The position numbers and the translations under genes are program-made. Shown here one piece after another: positions 35,452-43,856 of a DNA stretch of 64,000 bases (within the stretch, counting starts at the first letter, position 1; every line of letters begins with the position of its first letter). A model generated the notes under the pieces. The model did no database searches, was not told where the DNA came from, and saw only the letters and a program-made list of their open reading frames with translations. This DNA comes from Streptomyces sp. HNM0574 (GTDB taxonomy: Bacteria; Actinomycetota; Actinomycetes; Streptomycetales; Streptomycetaceae): the NCBI RefSeq assembly GCF_012726235.1, contig NZ_JAASAH010000009.1, positions 186,001 through 250,000 of the forward strand. Reading direction: 5' to 3'.

Positions 35452-36155
35452 TGCGCCGCCTGCTCCGCGGCCTCGGGCTTCTGGGCCGCCGCCTTCTCGA
35501 CGAGCGTGACGACGCACTCGATGACCTGCTCCAGCGAGAGCTCGGAGGTGTCGACCTCCACCGCGTCCTCGGCCTGCTTCAGCGGGGAGGTCTTGCGGCC
35601 GGAGTCGGCCGCGTCCCGCTTGATCAGGGCCTCGCGGGTGGTCGCCAGGTCCGCCGCGTCCTTGCCCTTGAGCTCACCGCTGCGCCGCGCGGCGCGGACC
35701 TCGGGCGAGGCGGTGAGGAAGATCTTGAGGTCGGCGTCGGGCAGCACGGTGGTGCCGATGTCCCGGCCCTCGACGACGATGCCGCGCGGCGCGGCGGCGG
35801 CGATGTCCCGCTGCAGCTGCGTGATCCGGGTACGCACCTCGGGGACGGCGCTCACGGCGCTGACGGACGAGGTGACCTCCTGGGTCCGGATGGGACCCGA
35901 GGCGTCCTCGCCGTCGGCGGAGATCGTGGGGGCCTGCGGGTCCGTGCCCGAGGTGATGACGGGACGCTCGGCGGCGGCCGCGACCGCTGCCGCGTCGTCC
36001 ACGGGCACGCCGTTGTTCAGCATCCACCAGGTGATCGCCCGGTACTGGGCACCGGTGTCGAGGTAGCTCAGCCCCAGCTGGGCGGCGACGGCCTTGGAGG
36101 TGCTGGACTTGCCCGTGCCGGAGGGGCCGTCGATGGCGACAATCACTGCAGACAC
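35448..36155 (-). CDS. cmk: Cytidylate kinase
   Basis: Phosphorylates CMP and dCMP with ATP. The 235-residue protein starts SAVIVAIDGPSGTGKSSTSKAVA (shown for the P-loop, GPSGTGKS at 10-17), with the NMP-binding YLDTGAQYRAITWW and the EGRDIGTTVLPDADLKIFLTAS segment that distinguishes Cmk from other NMP kinases; RRSGELKGKDAADLATTREALIKRD is the lid. The GTG start at 36155 has only AAAGG at a distance of about 12 nt, but the protein begins where the family does. It is 124 bp downstream of tyrA and overlaps plsC. Confidence 0.93.
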   Translation of the reverse strand: MSAVIVAIDGPSGTGKSSTSKAVAAQLGLSYLDTGAQYRAITWWMLNNGVPVDDAAAVAAAAERPVITSGTDPQAPTISADGEDASGPIRTQEVTSSVSAVSAVPEVRTRITQLQRDIAAAAPRGIVVEGRDIGTTVLPDADLKIFLTASPEVRAARRSGELKGKDAADLATTREALIKRDAADSGRKTSPLKQAEDAVEVDTSELSLEQVIECVVTLVEKAAAQKPEAAEQAAQ

Positions 36156-36279
36156 GGTGTGGGTGACCTTTCTCGAAACACGGGCACGTTCATCGGGCCA
36201 GGTGGCCCCGCACCAGGCTACCGGCTGCCCGGGACAACCCTTCACGCCCGGCCCCCGCCCCCGCGAGGGCAGGGCCGCC

Positions 36280-37368
36280 TCACTGCTGGCGCATCGTCCA
36301 GCCGCGCTCGCGGAGCACCTTCTCCAGCGAGGCCAGGGCGCCCGGGTCGACCATCAGCTGCACGTGCCCGGCCTGCTGCCCGGTGGCGTGCTCGATCCGC
36401 ACGTCCTCGATGTTGACCCCGGCCGAACCGGCGTCCGCGAAGATCCGCGCCAGCTCGCCCGGGCGGTCGCCGATGAGCACCGCGAGGGTCGCGTACGCGG
36501 CGGGCGCCTGGCCGTGCTTGCCCGGGACGCGGGCGCGGCCCGCGTTGCCCCGGCGCAGCACCGCCTCGATGCCCTTCACCCCGGTCTCCTTCCGGCCCGC
36601 ACCCTCGGACTCCAGCGCGCGCAGCGCCCGCACCGTCTCCTCCAGGTCCCCGGCGACCTCGGTGAGGACGTCGGCGACGGGGCCCGGGTTCGCGGAGAGG
36701 ATCTCCACCCACATCGCGGGGTCGGAGGCCGCGATCCGCGTCACGTCCCTGATGCCCTGGCCGCACAGCCGTACCGCCGTCTCGTCCGCGTCCTCCAGCC
36801 GGGCCGCGACCATGCTGGAGACCAGCTGCGGGGTGTGGGAGACGAGCGCCACGGCACGGTCGTGCGCGTCGGCGTCCATCATCACGGGCACGGCGCCGCA
36901 GAGCGCGATCAGCTCCAGGGCGAGGTTGAGGACTTCGGTGTGCGTCTCGGCCGTCGGCGTCAGCACCCACGGCCTGCCCTCGAAGAGTTCGGGGGTCGCG
37001 GCCAGCGGGCCGCTCTGCTCCCGGCCGGACATCGGGTGCGTGCCGAGGTACCCGGCGAGGTCACCGCCGCCCTCGCGGACCGCGGCCCTGGCGCCGCCCT
37101 TCACGCTGCCGACGTCGATGCAGCCGCGTGCCTCCCCCGCGCGCTGGACGGCGGTGACGACGGAGGCGATGTGCGCGGGCGGCACGGCCACGACCGCCAG
37201 GTCGACGGGCTCCGCCGGCTCCTGGGTCGTCCCCGCGCCGAGCGCGGCGGCCGTACGGGCCTGCTCCGGGTCGTGGTCGCGCAGGTGCACCCGCACGCCG
37301 CGCGCGGTGAGCGCGAGCGCGGCCGAGGTGCCGATGAGACCCGTGCCGATGACGAGGGCGGTACGCAT
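36280..37368 (-). CDS. tyrA: Prephenate dehydrogenase
   Basis: Oxidatively decarboxylates prephenate to 4-hydroxyphenylpyruvate in tyrosine synthesis. The 362 residues hold an N-terminal Rossmann domain (ALVIGTGLIGTSAALAL), the DVGSVKG turn, the substrate motif GTHPMSGREQSGPLAATPELFEGRPWVLTP in parts, a helical dimer domain with HDRAVALVSHTPQLVSS, and a C-terminal ACT domain from about residue 290 (YATLAVLIGDRPGELARIFADAG) that would bind tyrosine for feedback control. The aroH chorismate mutase lies 57 bp upstream on the same strand and supplies its substrate. Confidence 0.94.
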   Translation of the reverse strand: MRTALVIGTGLIGTSAALALTARGVRVHLRDHDPEQARTAAALGAGTTQEPAEPVDLAVVAVPPAHIASVVTAVQRAGEARGCIDVGSVKGGARAAVREGGGDLAGYLGTHPMSGREQSGPLAATPELFEGRPWVLTPTAETHTEVLNLALELIALCGAVPVMMDADAHDRAVALVSHTPQLVSSMVAARLEDADETAVRLCGQGIRDVTRIAASDPAMWVEILSANPGPVADVLTEVAGDLEETVRALRALESEGAGRKETGVKGIEAVLRRGNAGRARVPGKHGQAPAAYATLAVLIGDRPGELARIFADAGSAGVNIEDVRIEHATGQQAGHVQLMVDPGALASLEKVLRERGWTMRQQ

Positions 37369-37425
37369 GAGCTGGGCGCGTCCTTGGGGTGTGGCGGATG
37401 TGCGGGTGGACGGGTGTGCCGGCCG

Positions 37426-37791
37426 CTACTGGGCGATGTCCTTGCGGAGCGCCCCGGCCGCGCCGAGATACACGTGCTGGATACCGGACTTGGGACGGTC
37501 GGACTCGACGTGCGCGAGGACCCGGACGACGCGGGGCATGGCCCCCTCGATGTCCAGCTCCTGGGCGCAGATCAGCGGAACGTCCACGATTCCGAGCTTA
37601 CGGGCAGCGGCGGCCGGGAAGTCGCTGTGCAGATCAGGGGTGGCCGTGAACCAGACGCTGATCAGGTCCTCCGAGGTCAGCCCGTTCCGCTCCAGCACCG
37701 CCGTCATCAGCTCGGAGACCTGCTCGCGCATGTGCTCCGCCTCGTCCCGCTCCAGCTGGACGGCGCCCCGCACGGCCCGTACCGCCCGCAC
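37426..37791 (-). CDS. aroH: Monofunctional chorismate mutase, AroH type
   Basis: Rearranges chorismate to prephenate. The 121-residue sequence is the barrel-type AroH: VRAVRGAVQLERDEAEHMREQV at the N-terminus with the active-site Arg in VRG, then SVWFTATPDLHSDFPAAAARKLG, VPLICAQELDIEGAMPRVVRVL and the end HVYLGAAGALRKD. Length is close to the B. subtilis enzyme. GTG 37791 is taken as start; a TTG at 37815 would add TEGPEQR. Directly upstream of tyrA, so the pair channels chorismate to tyrosine. Divergent from the DUF952 gene. Confidence 0.93.
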   Translation of the reverse strand: MRAVRAVRGAVQLERDEAEHMREQVSELMTAVLERNGLTSEDLISVWFTATPDLHSDFPAAAARKLGIVDVPLICAQELDIEGAMPRVVRVLAHVESDRPKSGIQHVYLGAAGALRKDIAQ

Positions 37792-37934
37792 CCGCTGTTC
37801 CGGCCCCTCAGTCAATGTCTCCCGGCTCCCCACTGGTCCCCGCCCCGCGGCCCCTCCGCGTGCGGGCCCAGCGTATGCGGCGTACCTGCGCGGATGTACC
37901 CGAAGCCCGCCCAGTGAGACGGTACAACCGAGGC

Positions 37935-38255
37935 ATGATCTTCCACGTGGTAGCGCTCGACGACTGGCTGGCGGGCCCCGAGCGCCCCTTCGCGCCGCCG
38001 GCCCTCGCGCGGGACGGCTGCATCCGCTGCTGCTCCGACGAGGCACGGGCCCTGGAGATCGCCGGCCGCGACTTCACCGACGTCACCGGACCGCTGATGA
38101 CGCTGCTGATCGACGAGCACCGGCTGGACGCCCGCGTCCGCTGGGAGCCCGAGCCGCACGTCTACGGCCGGATCAACCGCACCGCCGTCACCGGCATGCT
38201 GGAGATCGAGCGGGACGCCGAGGGCCGCCCCCGCTCGCACGCCGTCTGGTCCTGA
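37935..38255 (+). CDS. DUF952 family protein
   Basis: A 106-residue protein. It matches the DUF952 layout: MIFHVVALDDW opening, a mid helix, PLMTLLIDEHRLDARVRWEPE, and PHVYGRINRTAVTGMLEIER. The usual family motif GFIHCS reads GCIRCCS here, so the conserved His is replaced by Arg. Function unknown. It lies on the plus strand, inserted between the convergent pseudouridine synthase gene (30 bp away) and divergent aroH, so it probably has its own promoter in the 143-bp gap with aroH. Confidence 0.82.
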   Translation: MIFHVVALDDWLAGPERPFAPPALARDGCIRCCSDEARALEIAGRDFTDVTGPLMTLLIDEHRLDARVRWEPEPHVYGRINRTAVTGMLEIERDAEGRPRSHAVWS

Positions 38256-38285
38256 GACGAGCGGCGGCGAGCGGGGAGGGGACGG

Positions 38286-39497
38286 TCAGAGACCGACCTC
38301 GCCCATGAGCATGCCGACCTCGGTGTTCGTCATGCGGCGCAGCCAGCCCGACTTCTGGTCGCCCAGCGCGATCGGGCCGAACCTGGTGCGCACCAGCTTC
38401 TCCACCGGGAAGCCCGCCTCGGCGAGCATCCGCCGCACGATGTGCTTGCGGCCCTCGTGCAGCGAGACCTCGACGAGGTAGTTCTTGCCGGTGTTCTCCA
38501 CGACCCGGAAGTGGTCGGCACGGGCGTACCCGTCGTCCAGCCGGATGCCGTCCTTGAGCCGCTTGCCCAGGTCGCGCGGGAGCGGGCCCTGGATCGCGGC
38601 GAGGTAGGTCTTCTTCACGCCGTACCGGGGGTGGGTCAGGCGGTGCGCCAGCTCGCCGTGGTTGGTGAGCAGGATCAGGCCCTCGGTCTCGGTGTCCAGC
38701 CGGCCGACGTGGAACAGCCGCGTCTCGCGGTTCTGCACGTAGTCGCCCAGGCACTGGCGCCCGTCCGGGTCCTCCATCGAAGCGACCACGCCGGCGGGCT
38801 TGTTGAGCGCGAAGAACAGGTACGACTGGGTCGCGATCGTCAGGCCGTCGACCTTGATCTCGTCCTTCGCCGGGTCGACGCGGACGCCCTGCTCCAGCAC
38901 GATCTCGCCGTTCACCTCGACCCTGGCCTGCTCGATCAGGTCCTCGCAGGCGCGGCGCGAGCCCATGCCGGCCCGGGCCAGGACCTTCTGCAAGCGCTCG
39001 CCGTCGACCTCGCCGAAGGTCTTGGGCAGCTGGATCTTCGGGCCGCTGTGCCGTGCCCGGTTCCGCTCCTCGACCTTCGCCTCGTACTCGCGCGGCCGCG
39101 CGGGGGCCGAGGCCCGGCGCGTACGGGCCTTCGGGGCGCCGCTCTTGGTGACGTTGCGCGTGACGTTCGTGCCGCTCTGGCTCCGGGCACCCGTCTTCGG
39201 CGCCTTCGCACCGGGCTTGGCGCCCGGCTTGGCACCGGAGCGCTGCCCGGGCTTCGCGCCGGACGGGGCCGCCGGACGGCTGCCCTTCGCGCCGCCCGCC
39301 TTCGGCCCGGCCTTCGCCGCGCCGCGGCCGCCGGGAGCCGCCTTCCCGCTCCCGCCCTGACCGCCCGGCTTCCCGCCCTGGTCGTAGCGGCGCTCCTCCG
39401 GACGGGGGCGGCCCTCGCGCTTCTGCCGGTCGTCGCGTTTCCTGCCCGCGCCCCGGTCGTCTCGGTTGCTGCCGGTGTTCCTGCCGCTGCTTCGCAT
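38286..39497 (-). CDS. RsuA/RluB-family pseudouridine synthase with long basic extension
   Basis: A 403-residue rRNA pseudouridine synthase. Residues 1-165 are a disordered Lys/Arg/Gly/Pro/Ala-rich extension with repeats such as KPGAKPGAKAP. Next comes an S4 RNA-binding domain (GERLQKVLARAGMGSRRACEDLI) and the catalytic domain with Asp in HVGRLDTETEGLILLTN. KKTYLAAIQG and EGRKHIVRRMLAEAGFPV are RluB/RsuA family blocks. B. subtilis RluB acts on 23S rRNA next to scpAB, which is the same order as here. The ATG is fused to the scpB stop as TGATG (1-bp overlap), so it is translationally coupled to the condensin genes. Confidence 0.93.
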   Translation of the reverse strand: MRSSGRNTGSNRDDRGAGRKRDDRQKREGRPRPEERRYDQGGKPGGQGGSGKAAPGGRGAAKAGPKAGGAKGSRPAAPSGAKPGQRSGAKPGAKPGAKAPKTGARSQSGTNVTRNVTKSGAPKARTRRASAPARPREYEAKVEERNRARHSGPKIQLPKTFGEVDGERLQKVLARAGMGSRRACEDLIEQARVEVNGEIVLEQGVRVDPAKDEIKVDGLTIATQSYLFFALNKPAGVVASMEDPDGRQCLGDYVQNRETRLFHVGRLDTETEGLILLTNHGELAHRLTHPRYGVKKTYLAAIQGPLPRDLGKRLKDGIRLDDGYARADHFRVVENTGKNYLVEVSLHEGRKHIVRRMLAEAGFPVEKLVRTRFGPIALGDQKSGWLRRMTNTEVGMLMGEVGL

Positions 39498-40240
39498 CAA
39501 TGTTCCGTCTGGGAGTGGTCGCCGCTGTCGTCTACGTCGAACGACGGCACGCCTTCCTGGGAGTCCCCCTCGACCGCTTCCGCCTCCGGCAGGAAGGGCG
39601 CCAACTCCGGGAGCTCGTCCAGGCCGCGCAGGCCCATCCGCTCCAGAAAGTAATGCGTCGTCCTGTACAGGATCGCACCTGTCTCGGGTTCGGCGCCCGC
39701 CTCCTCCACCAGACCCCGCTGGAGAAGGGTGCGCATCACGCCGTCACAGTTCACGCCGCGCACGGCGGAGACCCGTGAACGGCTGACCGGCTGACGGTAC
39801 GCGACGACGGCGAGGGTCTCCAGCGCGGCCTGGGTGAGACGGGCCTGCTGGCCGTCGAGGACGAAGCTCTCCACCGCGTCCGCGTACTCGGGACGGGTGT
39901 AGAACCGCCAGCCGCCCGCGACCAGCCGCAGCTCGAACCCCCGCCCCTGGCGGGCGTATTCCTCGCAGAGCTCGCGCAGCGCGTCCGAGATCTCGCGCCG
40001 CTCGCGCCCCAGCACCCGGGCCAGGTGCTCCTCGGTGGCGGGCTCGTCGACGACCATCAGCACGGCCTCCAGCGCGGGCTTCACCGGGAGCGCGGCGACG
40101 CCGGAGGCGCCGGGCGTCTCCCCGGGCCGGGCGGCCTCCTCCGGCGCGGTGCCGGTGGGCTCGGCGGTCTCGGTGGGCTGGGACGGGATCGGGGCCGGGG
40201 CCGTCCGCTCGTCCTGGTCCTCGTGCGTCCGCTCGGTCAT
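39497..40240 (-). CDS. scpB: SMC complex subunit ScpB
   Basis: A 247-residue condensin accessory protein that dimerises through two winged-helix domains and binds ScpA next to the SMC head. The N-terminal 50 residues are a Pro/Thr/Glu linker. The core runs from VKPALEAVLMVVDEPATEEHLARVLG through GFELRLVAGGWRFYTRPEY to RLTQAALETLAVVAYRQPVSRSRVSAVRGVNCDGVMRTLLQRGLV (quoted in part) and ILYRTTHYFLERMGLRGLDELPELAPF. The acidic tail of about 25 residues may be exposed. Start ATG 40240 overlaps the scpA stop by 4 bp; stop overlaps the pseudouridine synthase start. Confidence 0.95.
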   Translation of the reverse strand: MTERTHEDQDERTAPAPIPSQPTETAEPTGTAPEEAARPGETPGASGVAALPVKPALEAVLMVVDEPATEEHLARVLGRERREISDALRELCEEYARQGRGFELRLVAGGWRFYTRPEYADAVESFVLDGQQARLTQAALETLAVVAYRQPVSRSRVSAVRGVNCDGVMRTLLQRGLVEEAGAEPETGAILYRTTHYFLERMGLRGLDELPELAPFLPEAEAVEGDSQEGVPSFDVDDSGDHSQTEH

Positions 40241-41217
40241 GACTGCTCCTGCTCGCCGTTGCTGTTCTCGTCCCGCGGCTCGTCGAACTCGTCGGTGACG
40301 ACCGGCTCCGTCTCCGTGCCGCCGCTCCAGCGGACGGTCAGCGAGCCCAGTGCCTCCTCCTGCTCCAGGTCCACGGCCCGCTCCCGGTAGAGCTCCAGCA
40401 GGGCCAGGAAGCGGGCGACGACCGTGAGCGTGTCCGGGGCGTCCTCGGCCAGCTGCTGGAAGCAGGCGACGCCCAGCTCCCGCAGCCGCGCCACCACCAC
40501 CTCGGCCTGCTCCCGGACGCTGACCAGCGGCGCGTGGATGTGCTCGACGTACACCTCGCGCTTCGGCTTCGGCCGCATCGCCTTCGCCGCGATCTCGGCG
40601 AACCGTTCCGGCCCGATGCTGATCACGACGTCGGGCAGCAGCTCCGCCTGGTGCGGCTCCAGCCCGACGGTACGGGGGAACCTCCGCGCCTCGTCCGCGA
40701 ACCGCTCCTCGAAGATCCCCGCGATCTCCTTGTACGCGCGGTACTGGAGCAGCCGCGCGAAGAGCAGGTCCCGGGCCTCCAGCAGGGCCAGGTCGGCCTC
40801 GTCCTCCACCTCGGCCGCGGGCAGCAGCCGCGCGGCCTTCAGGTCCAGCAGCGTGGCGGCGACGACGAGGAACTCCGTGGTCTGGTCGAGGTCCCAGTCG
40901 CTGCCCATGGCGCGGATGTGCGCCATGAACTCGTCGGTGACCCGGGAAAGGGCGACCTCGGTGACGTCCAGCTTGTGCTTGGAGATGAGCTGGAGGAGCA
41001 GATCGAAGGGCCCCTCGAAGTTGTCCAGCCGGACGGTGAACCGGCCGTCGTCGGCCTCGGCCTCGGGCTCGGGTTCCGGTTCCGGTTCCGGTGAGGGCTG
41101 AGCCGCCTCCCGGTGCGTCGCCGTGCCGGCCTCCGGCTCCGGCTCCGGGCCCCGTCCCAGGGGACGGCGGCCGGAGCGGGCCGGAGGCAGCACTGCGTGG
41201 TCGTCAGGAGTGGTCAT
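40237..41217 (-). CDS. scpA: SMC complex kleisin ScpA
   Basis: A 326-residue kleisin. The N-terminal 60 residues are Pro-Glu repeats (PEPEPEPEPEAE). The kleisin head follows: FTVRLDNFEGPFDLLLQLISKHKLDVTEVALSRVTDEFM and TEFLVVAATLLDLKAARLLP (in part), then the linker that crosses to the C-terminal winged helix near residue 270 (VVARFLALLELYRERAVDLEQEE). It closes the Smc ring for chromosome compaction and segregation. There is no strong ribosome site before ATG 41217. The RHH-like gene is 93 bp upstream and parA before that, so segregation functions are clustered. Confidence 0.94.
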   Translation of the reverse strand: MTTPDDHAVLPPARSGRRPLGRGPEPEPEAGTATHREAAQPSPEPEPEPEPEAEADDGRFTVRLDNFEGPFDLLLQLISKHKLDVTEVALSRVTDEFMAHIRAMGSDWDLDQTTEFLVVAATLLDLKAARLLPAAEVEDEADLALLEARDLLFARLLQYRAYKEIAGIFEERFADEARRFPRTVGLEPHQAELLPDVVISIGPERFAEIAAKAMRPKPKREVYVEHIHAPLVSVREQAEVVVARLRELGVACFQQLAEDAPDTLTVVARFLALLELYRERAVDLEQEEALGSLTVRWSGGTETEPVVTDEFDEPRDENSNGEQEQS

Positions 41218-41310
41218 CGCGGGGCAGCGTACTGGGCGGGACGCGCGGACGACGTCCGGCACACCCCGTACACCTGCACCGATCCCGTGCGCGGCGGCCG
41301 CGCGGTGGTG

Positions 41311-42054
41311 CTAGCGGCCCCGCAGGCGGCGGACGAGGATGCTCGCGTCGCCGCGCGACTCCAGGTCGGCGAGGACGACGGCGACCGCCTCGCGGACGAT
41401 CCGGCCGCGGTCGACCGCGAGTCCGTGCTCGCCGCGGAGCACGAGGCGCGCGTGCTCCAGGTCCATCAGCTCCTCGGCGGAGACGTAGACCGTGATCTTC
41501 TCGTCGTGCCGTTCGCGGCCGCTGGGGCGACGTGCCGCGGCCCGGCGGCCCCGGGCCTGCCCCGTCGAACCGCCCGCCGCCTGGCGCCCCTTGGCGGCCG
41601 CGCCGCGGGCCGCGGTGGCCGAACGGGTCCCGTTCGCGCCGCCGTTGGCGCCGCCCGTCCCGCCGTTCTGCGCGGTGGGCTGGCCCGGGGCGCTCTGCCT
41701 GCCGGACTGGCCGCGTCCGCCGCCCGGTCCGGTGGCCTGCCCGGGGACGGTGCCCTGCTTGCCGGAACGCTCCTCGCGTCCGGCGTGGTCGCCGCCCGGG
41801 CGGCCGCCGGCGGGGGCCGCCTCGTCGCCCTCGCCGGCCGCGGTGTGCTCGTCCTCGCCGTGCGGGGCGGTGTCCCCGGACGGGCGCCCGCCGCCGCCGG
41901 CGGCCTTGCCGTCCTGGGCCGCCGGCGCGTCCCCGGTCTTCGCGGAGGCGTCACCGCCGTGACGGTTCTGCTGCGGCGTCGAGGACTGCACGGCGGCACC
42001 GCCGGTGGCACGGAACAGTTCGTCAGCCGCCGGGAGACTCACTCGGCGTGACAC
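41311..42054 (-). CDS. ParA-linked protein with C-terminal ribbon-helix-helix-like domain
   Basis: A 247-residue protein. Residues 1-185 are low-complexity Gly/Ala/Gln/Ser/Thr and basic (AANGG, GRGQSGRQSAPG and similar). The last 62 residues are ordered: KITVYVSAEELMDLEHAR, a strand plus helix start that fits a ribbon-helix-helix, then GLAVDRGRIVREAVAVVLADLE, the second helix with its turn, and ASILVRRLRGR. No classic ParB or HTH is present. GTG 42054 has GGGAGG 10 nt upstream and lies inside the end of parA (16-bp overlap); a GTG at 42042 would give a GTGA overlap instead. It likely acts with ParA as a DNA-binding partner; this is inference. Confidence 0.7.
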   Translation of the reverse strand: MSRRVSLPAADELFRATGGAAVQSSTPQQNRHGGDASAKTGDAPAAQDGKAAGGGGRPSGDTAPHGEDEHTAAGEGDEAAPAGGRPGGDHAGREERSGKQGTVPGQATGPGGGRGQSGRQSAPGQPTAQNGGTGGANGGANGTRSATAARGAAAKGRQAAGGSTGQARGRRAAARRPSGRERHDEKITVYVSAEELMDLEHARLVLRGEHGLAVDRGRIVREAVAVVLADLESRGDASILVRRLRGR

Positions 42055-43265
42055 CGGGCGAGCACCTCCCTGGCGAGCTGTCGATAGGCCGCCGCGCCGA
42101 CCGAGTTGGACGCGTACGTGGTGATCGGCTCACCGGCGACCGTGGTCTCGGGGAAGCGGACGGTGCGCCCGATGACCGTGTGGTACACGTTGTCGTCGAA
42201 CGCCTCGACCACGCGGGCCAGCACTTCCCTGCTGTGCACGGTGCGCGAGTCGTACATCGTCGCCAGGATGCCGTCGAGCTCCAGCTCCGGGTTCAGGCGC
42301 TCCTGCACCTTCTCGATGGTCTCCGTGAGCAGCGCGACACCGCGCAGCGCGAAGAACTCGCACTCCAGCGGGACGATCACCTTGTGCGCCGCGGTGAGCG
42401 CGTTGACCGTCAGCAGGCCGAGCGAGGGCTGGCAGTCGATGACGATGAAGTCGTAGTCGTTGCGCAGGGTGTTGAGGGCGCGCTGGAGCGTCGACTCGCG
42501 CGCGACCTCGCTGACCAGCTGCACCTCGGCGGCCGACAGGTCGATGTTGCTCGGGAGCAGGTCCATGCCCGCCACCGCCGTCTTGAGCAGCACCTCGTCG
42601 GGCGACAGGCCCCGCTCCATGAGCAGGTTGTAGACGGTGAGGTCGAGCTCCATCGGGTTCACCCCGAGGCCGACCGAGAGGGCGCCCTGCGGGTCGAAGT
42701 CGACGAGCAGCACCCGGCGTCCGTACTCGGCCAGCGCGGCGCCCAGGTTGATGGCGGAGGTCGTCTTGCCGACGCCGCCCTTCTGGTTGCACATCGCGAT
42801 GACCTTCGCCGGCCCGTGCTCGGAGACCGGGCCCGGGATCGGGAAGTACGGCAGGGGACGTCCGGTCGGGCCGACGCGCTCGCGCCGCTGACGCGCGGCG
42901 TCGGGGGCGAGGGTGGCCGCGTACTCCGGGTCGGGCTCGTACTCGGCGTCCGGGTCGTGGAAGTGGCCCTCGGGGATCGCTTCCTCCGTGCTCAGCGCTG
43001 AAGTGTCGGCCGCGCCGACGGTGTTGGCGGTGGTGACGGATCGCTCAGCGGACTGGGCGCCCGCCGGGTCTCCGGCCATGGCGTTCACGTGTTGGCCGTC
43101 CATGCTCTGGTGGGCTGTCCTGTGTGAGGGAAGGGGAGTTGTCGGGTTGTGCTGGTCCGCGGGGTCGTGGACAGCGACGGAGCCGACAGCCTCGGGCCCC
43201 TGGGGCTCCTGCCGTGCAGGTGCTCCTGGCTGACCACCCCCGGGAGTAAATGTCGACTCATTCAC
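42039..43265 (-). CDS. ParA-family ATPase, second chromosomal copy
   Basis: A 408-residue ParA/MinD-superfamily ATPase. Residues 1-150 are a disordered extension absent from canonical ParA. The deviant Walker A is CNQKGGVGKTT at 162-169; further motifs are LLVDFDPQGALSVGLGV (A'), YDFIVIDCQPSLGLLTVNAL (Walker B), and VIVPLECEFFALRGVALL. TVHSREVLARVVEAFDDNVYHTVIGRTVRFPE is the C-terminal DNA/partner helix block. It is distinct from the origin-proximal parAB of Streptomyces; no parB or parS-like palindrome (GTTTCACGTGAAAC) is seen nearby. GTG 43265 with GGAGG upstream is used. First gene of the parA-RHH-scpA-scpB-rluB operon. Confidence 0.9.
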   Translation of the reverse strand: MNESTFTPGGGQPGAPARQEPQGPEAVGSVAVHDPADQHNPTTPLPSHRTAHQSMDGQHVNAMAGDPAGAQSAERSVTTANTVGAADTSALSTEEAIPEGHFHDPDAEYEPDPEYAATLAPDAARQRRERVGPTGRPLPYFPIPGPVSEHGPAKVIAMCNQKGGVGKTTSAINLGAALAEYGRRVLLVDFDPQGALSVGLGVNPMELDLTVYNLLMERGLSPDEVLLKTAVAGMDLLPSNIDLSAAEVQLVSEVARESTLQRALNTLRNDYDFIVIDCQPSLGLLTVNALTAAHKVIVPLECEFFALRGVALLTETIEKVQERLNPELELDGILATMYDSRTVHSREVLARVVEAFDDNVYHTVIGRTVRFPETTVAGEPITTYASNSVGAAAYRQLAREVLARCHAE

Positions 43266-43787
43266 AAGTCGTCCTACCTCCTTGGTCCGCTGTAAGACCG
43301 GCACGCTATGTCGACATGCTGACCAGTCAGGGCTGCCGTGCCCCGCAGGCTACCGCACGATCCCAATCTCGGTGGACCGCTGAAGGCAACGCGGAACAGC
43401 GACCGTTGCGGCCCGCAACCCCCCTCGCCCTTCACCGGACACCCCCGCAACCACCCGGCGCCGCACCCCGAATCCCCTCATCGCCATGTCAACACCCTTG
43501 TCCACAAAGCGAGTTGGTCGCGCCTCGCATACGGCGCGACCTGCGCGGGCGCACTCCCGCGCACCCCCGGCACCCGCCGCCCGCCCCCTCCCCCGCGGCC
43601 CCCGACGAGAGCCGCGTCACCGCGCCACCGGCAGCGGCCCGCGCCCCGGGGACGAGACGGACACCACCGTTGCCAAGGCCCACGATCGGGCGAACGGCAC
43701 ACGCACCGCCCGCCGTTCGGGCACCGCCACCGGGAACGGGCGGCCACCGGCCGTACGGGGCCGGGCAGTTCGGGCCCGGGACGCCGA
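43266..43787. other. Gene-free region upstream of parA
   Basis: About 520 bp between parA and the carbonic anhydrase terminator. Frames across it are Arg/Pro/Ala-rich shadow frames with no ribosome sites and no family match. Besides the candidate parA promoter at its left end I see no structure worth naming. Confidence 0.5.
43303..43330 (-). promoter_or_regulatory. Candidate parA promoter overlapped by palindromes
   Basis: On the minus strand CTGACT (43325-43330), a 16-bp spacer and TAGCGT (43303-43308) form a fair promoter about 40 bp before the parA start. ATGTCGACAT (43308-43317) is a perfect 10-bp palindrome inside it, and TGACCAGTCA (43320-43329) an imperfect one over the -35. These could be sites for the RHH-like partner. 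Candidate only. Confidence 0.4.
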
Positions 43788-43836
43788 ACGCCCCGCGGAC
43801 CGGCCGCCCCGGAGGGCGCAGGGGTCCGCGGGGCGT
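43788..43836 (-). terminator. Hairpin terminator after carbonic anhydrase gene
   Basis: ACGCCCCGCGGACC (43788-43801) pairs perfectly with GGTCCGCGGGGCGT (43823-43836); 14-bp stem, 21-nt loop, about 20 nt past the stop on the minus strand. Confidence 0.75.
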
Positions 43837-43856
43837 GGCCGCGAGCGGGGGTGGGC

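Noticed and set aside
43266..43787. parS-like site for the ParA protein
   Set aside because: No sequence close to GTTTCACGTGAAAC was found here or elsewhere in the window.
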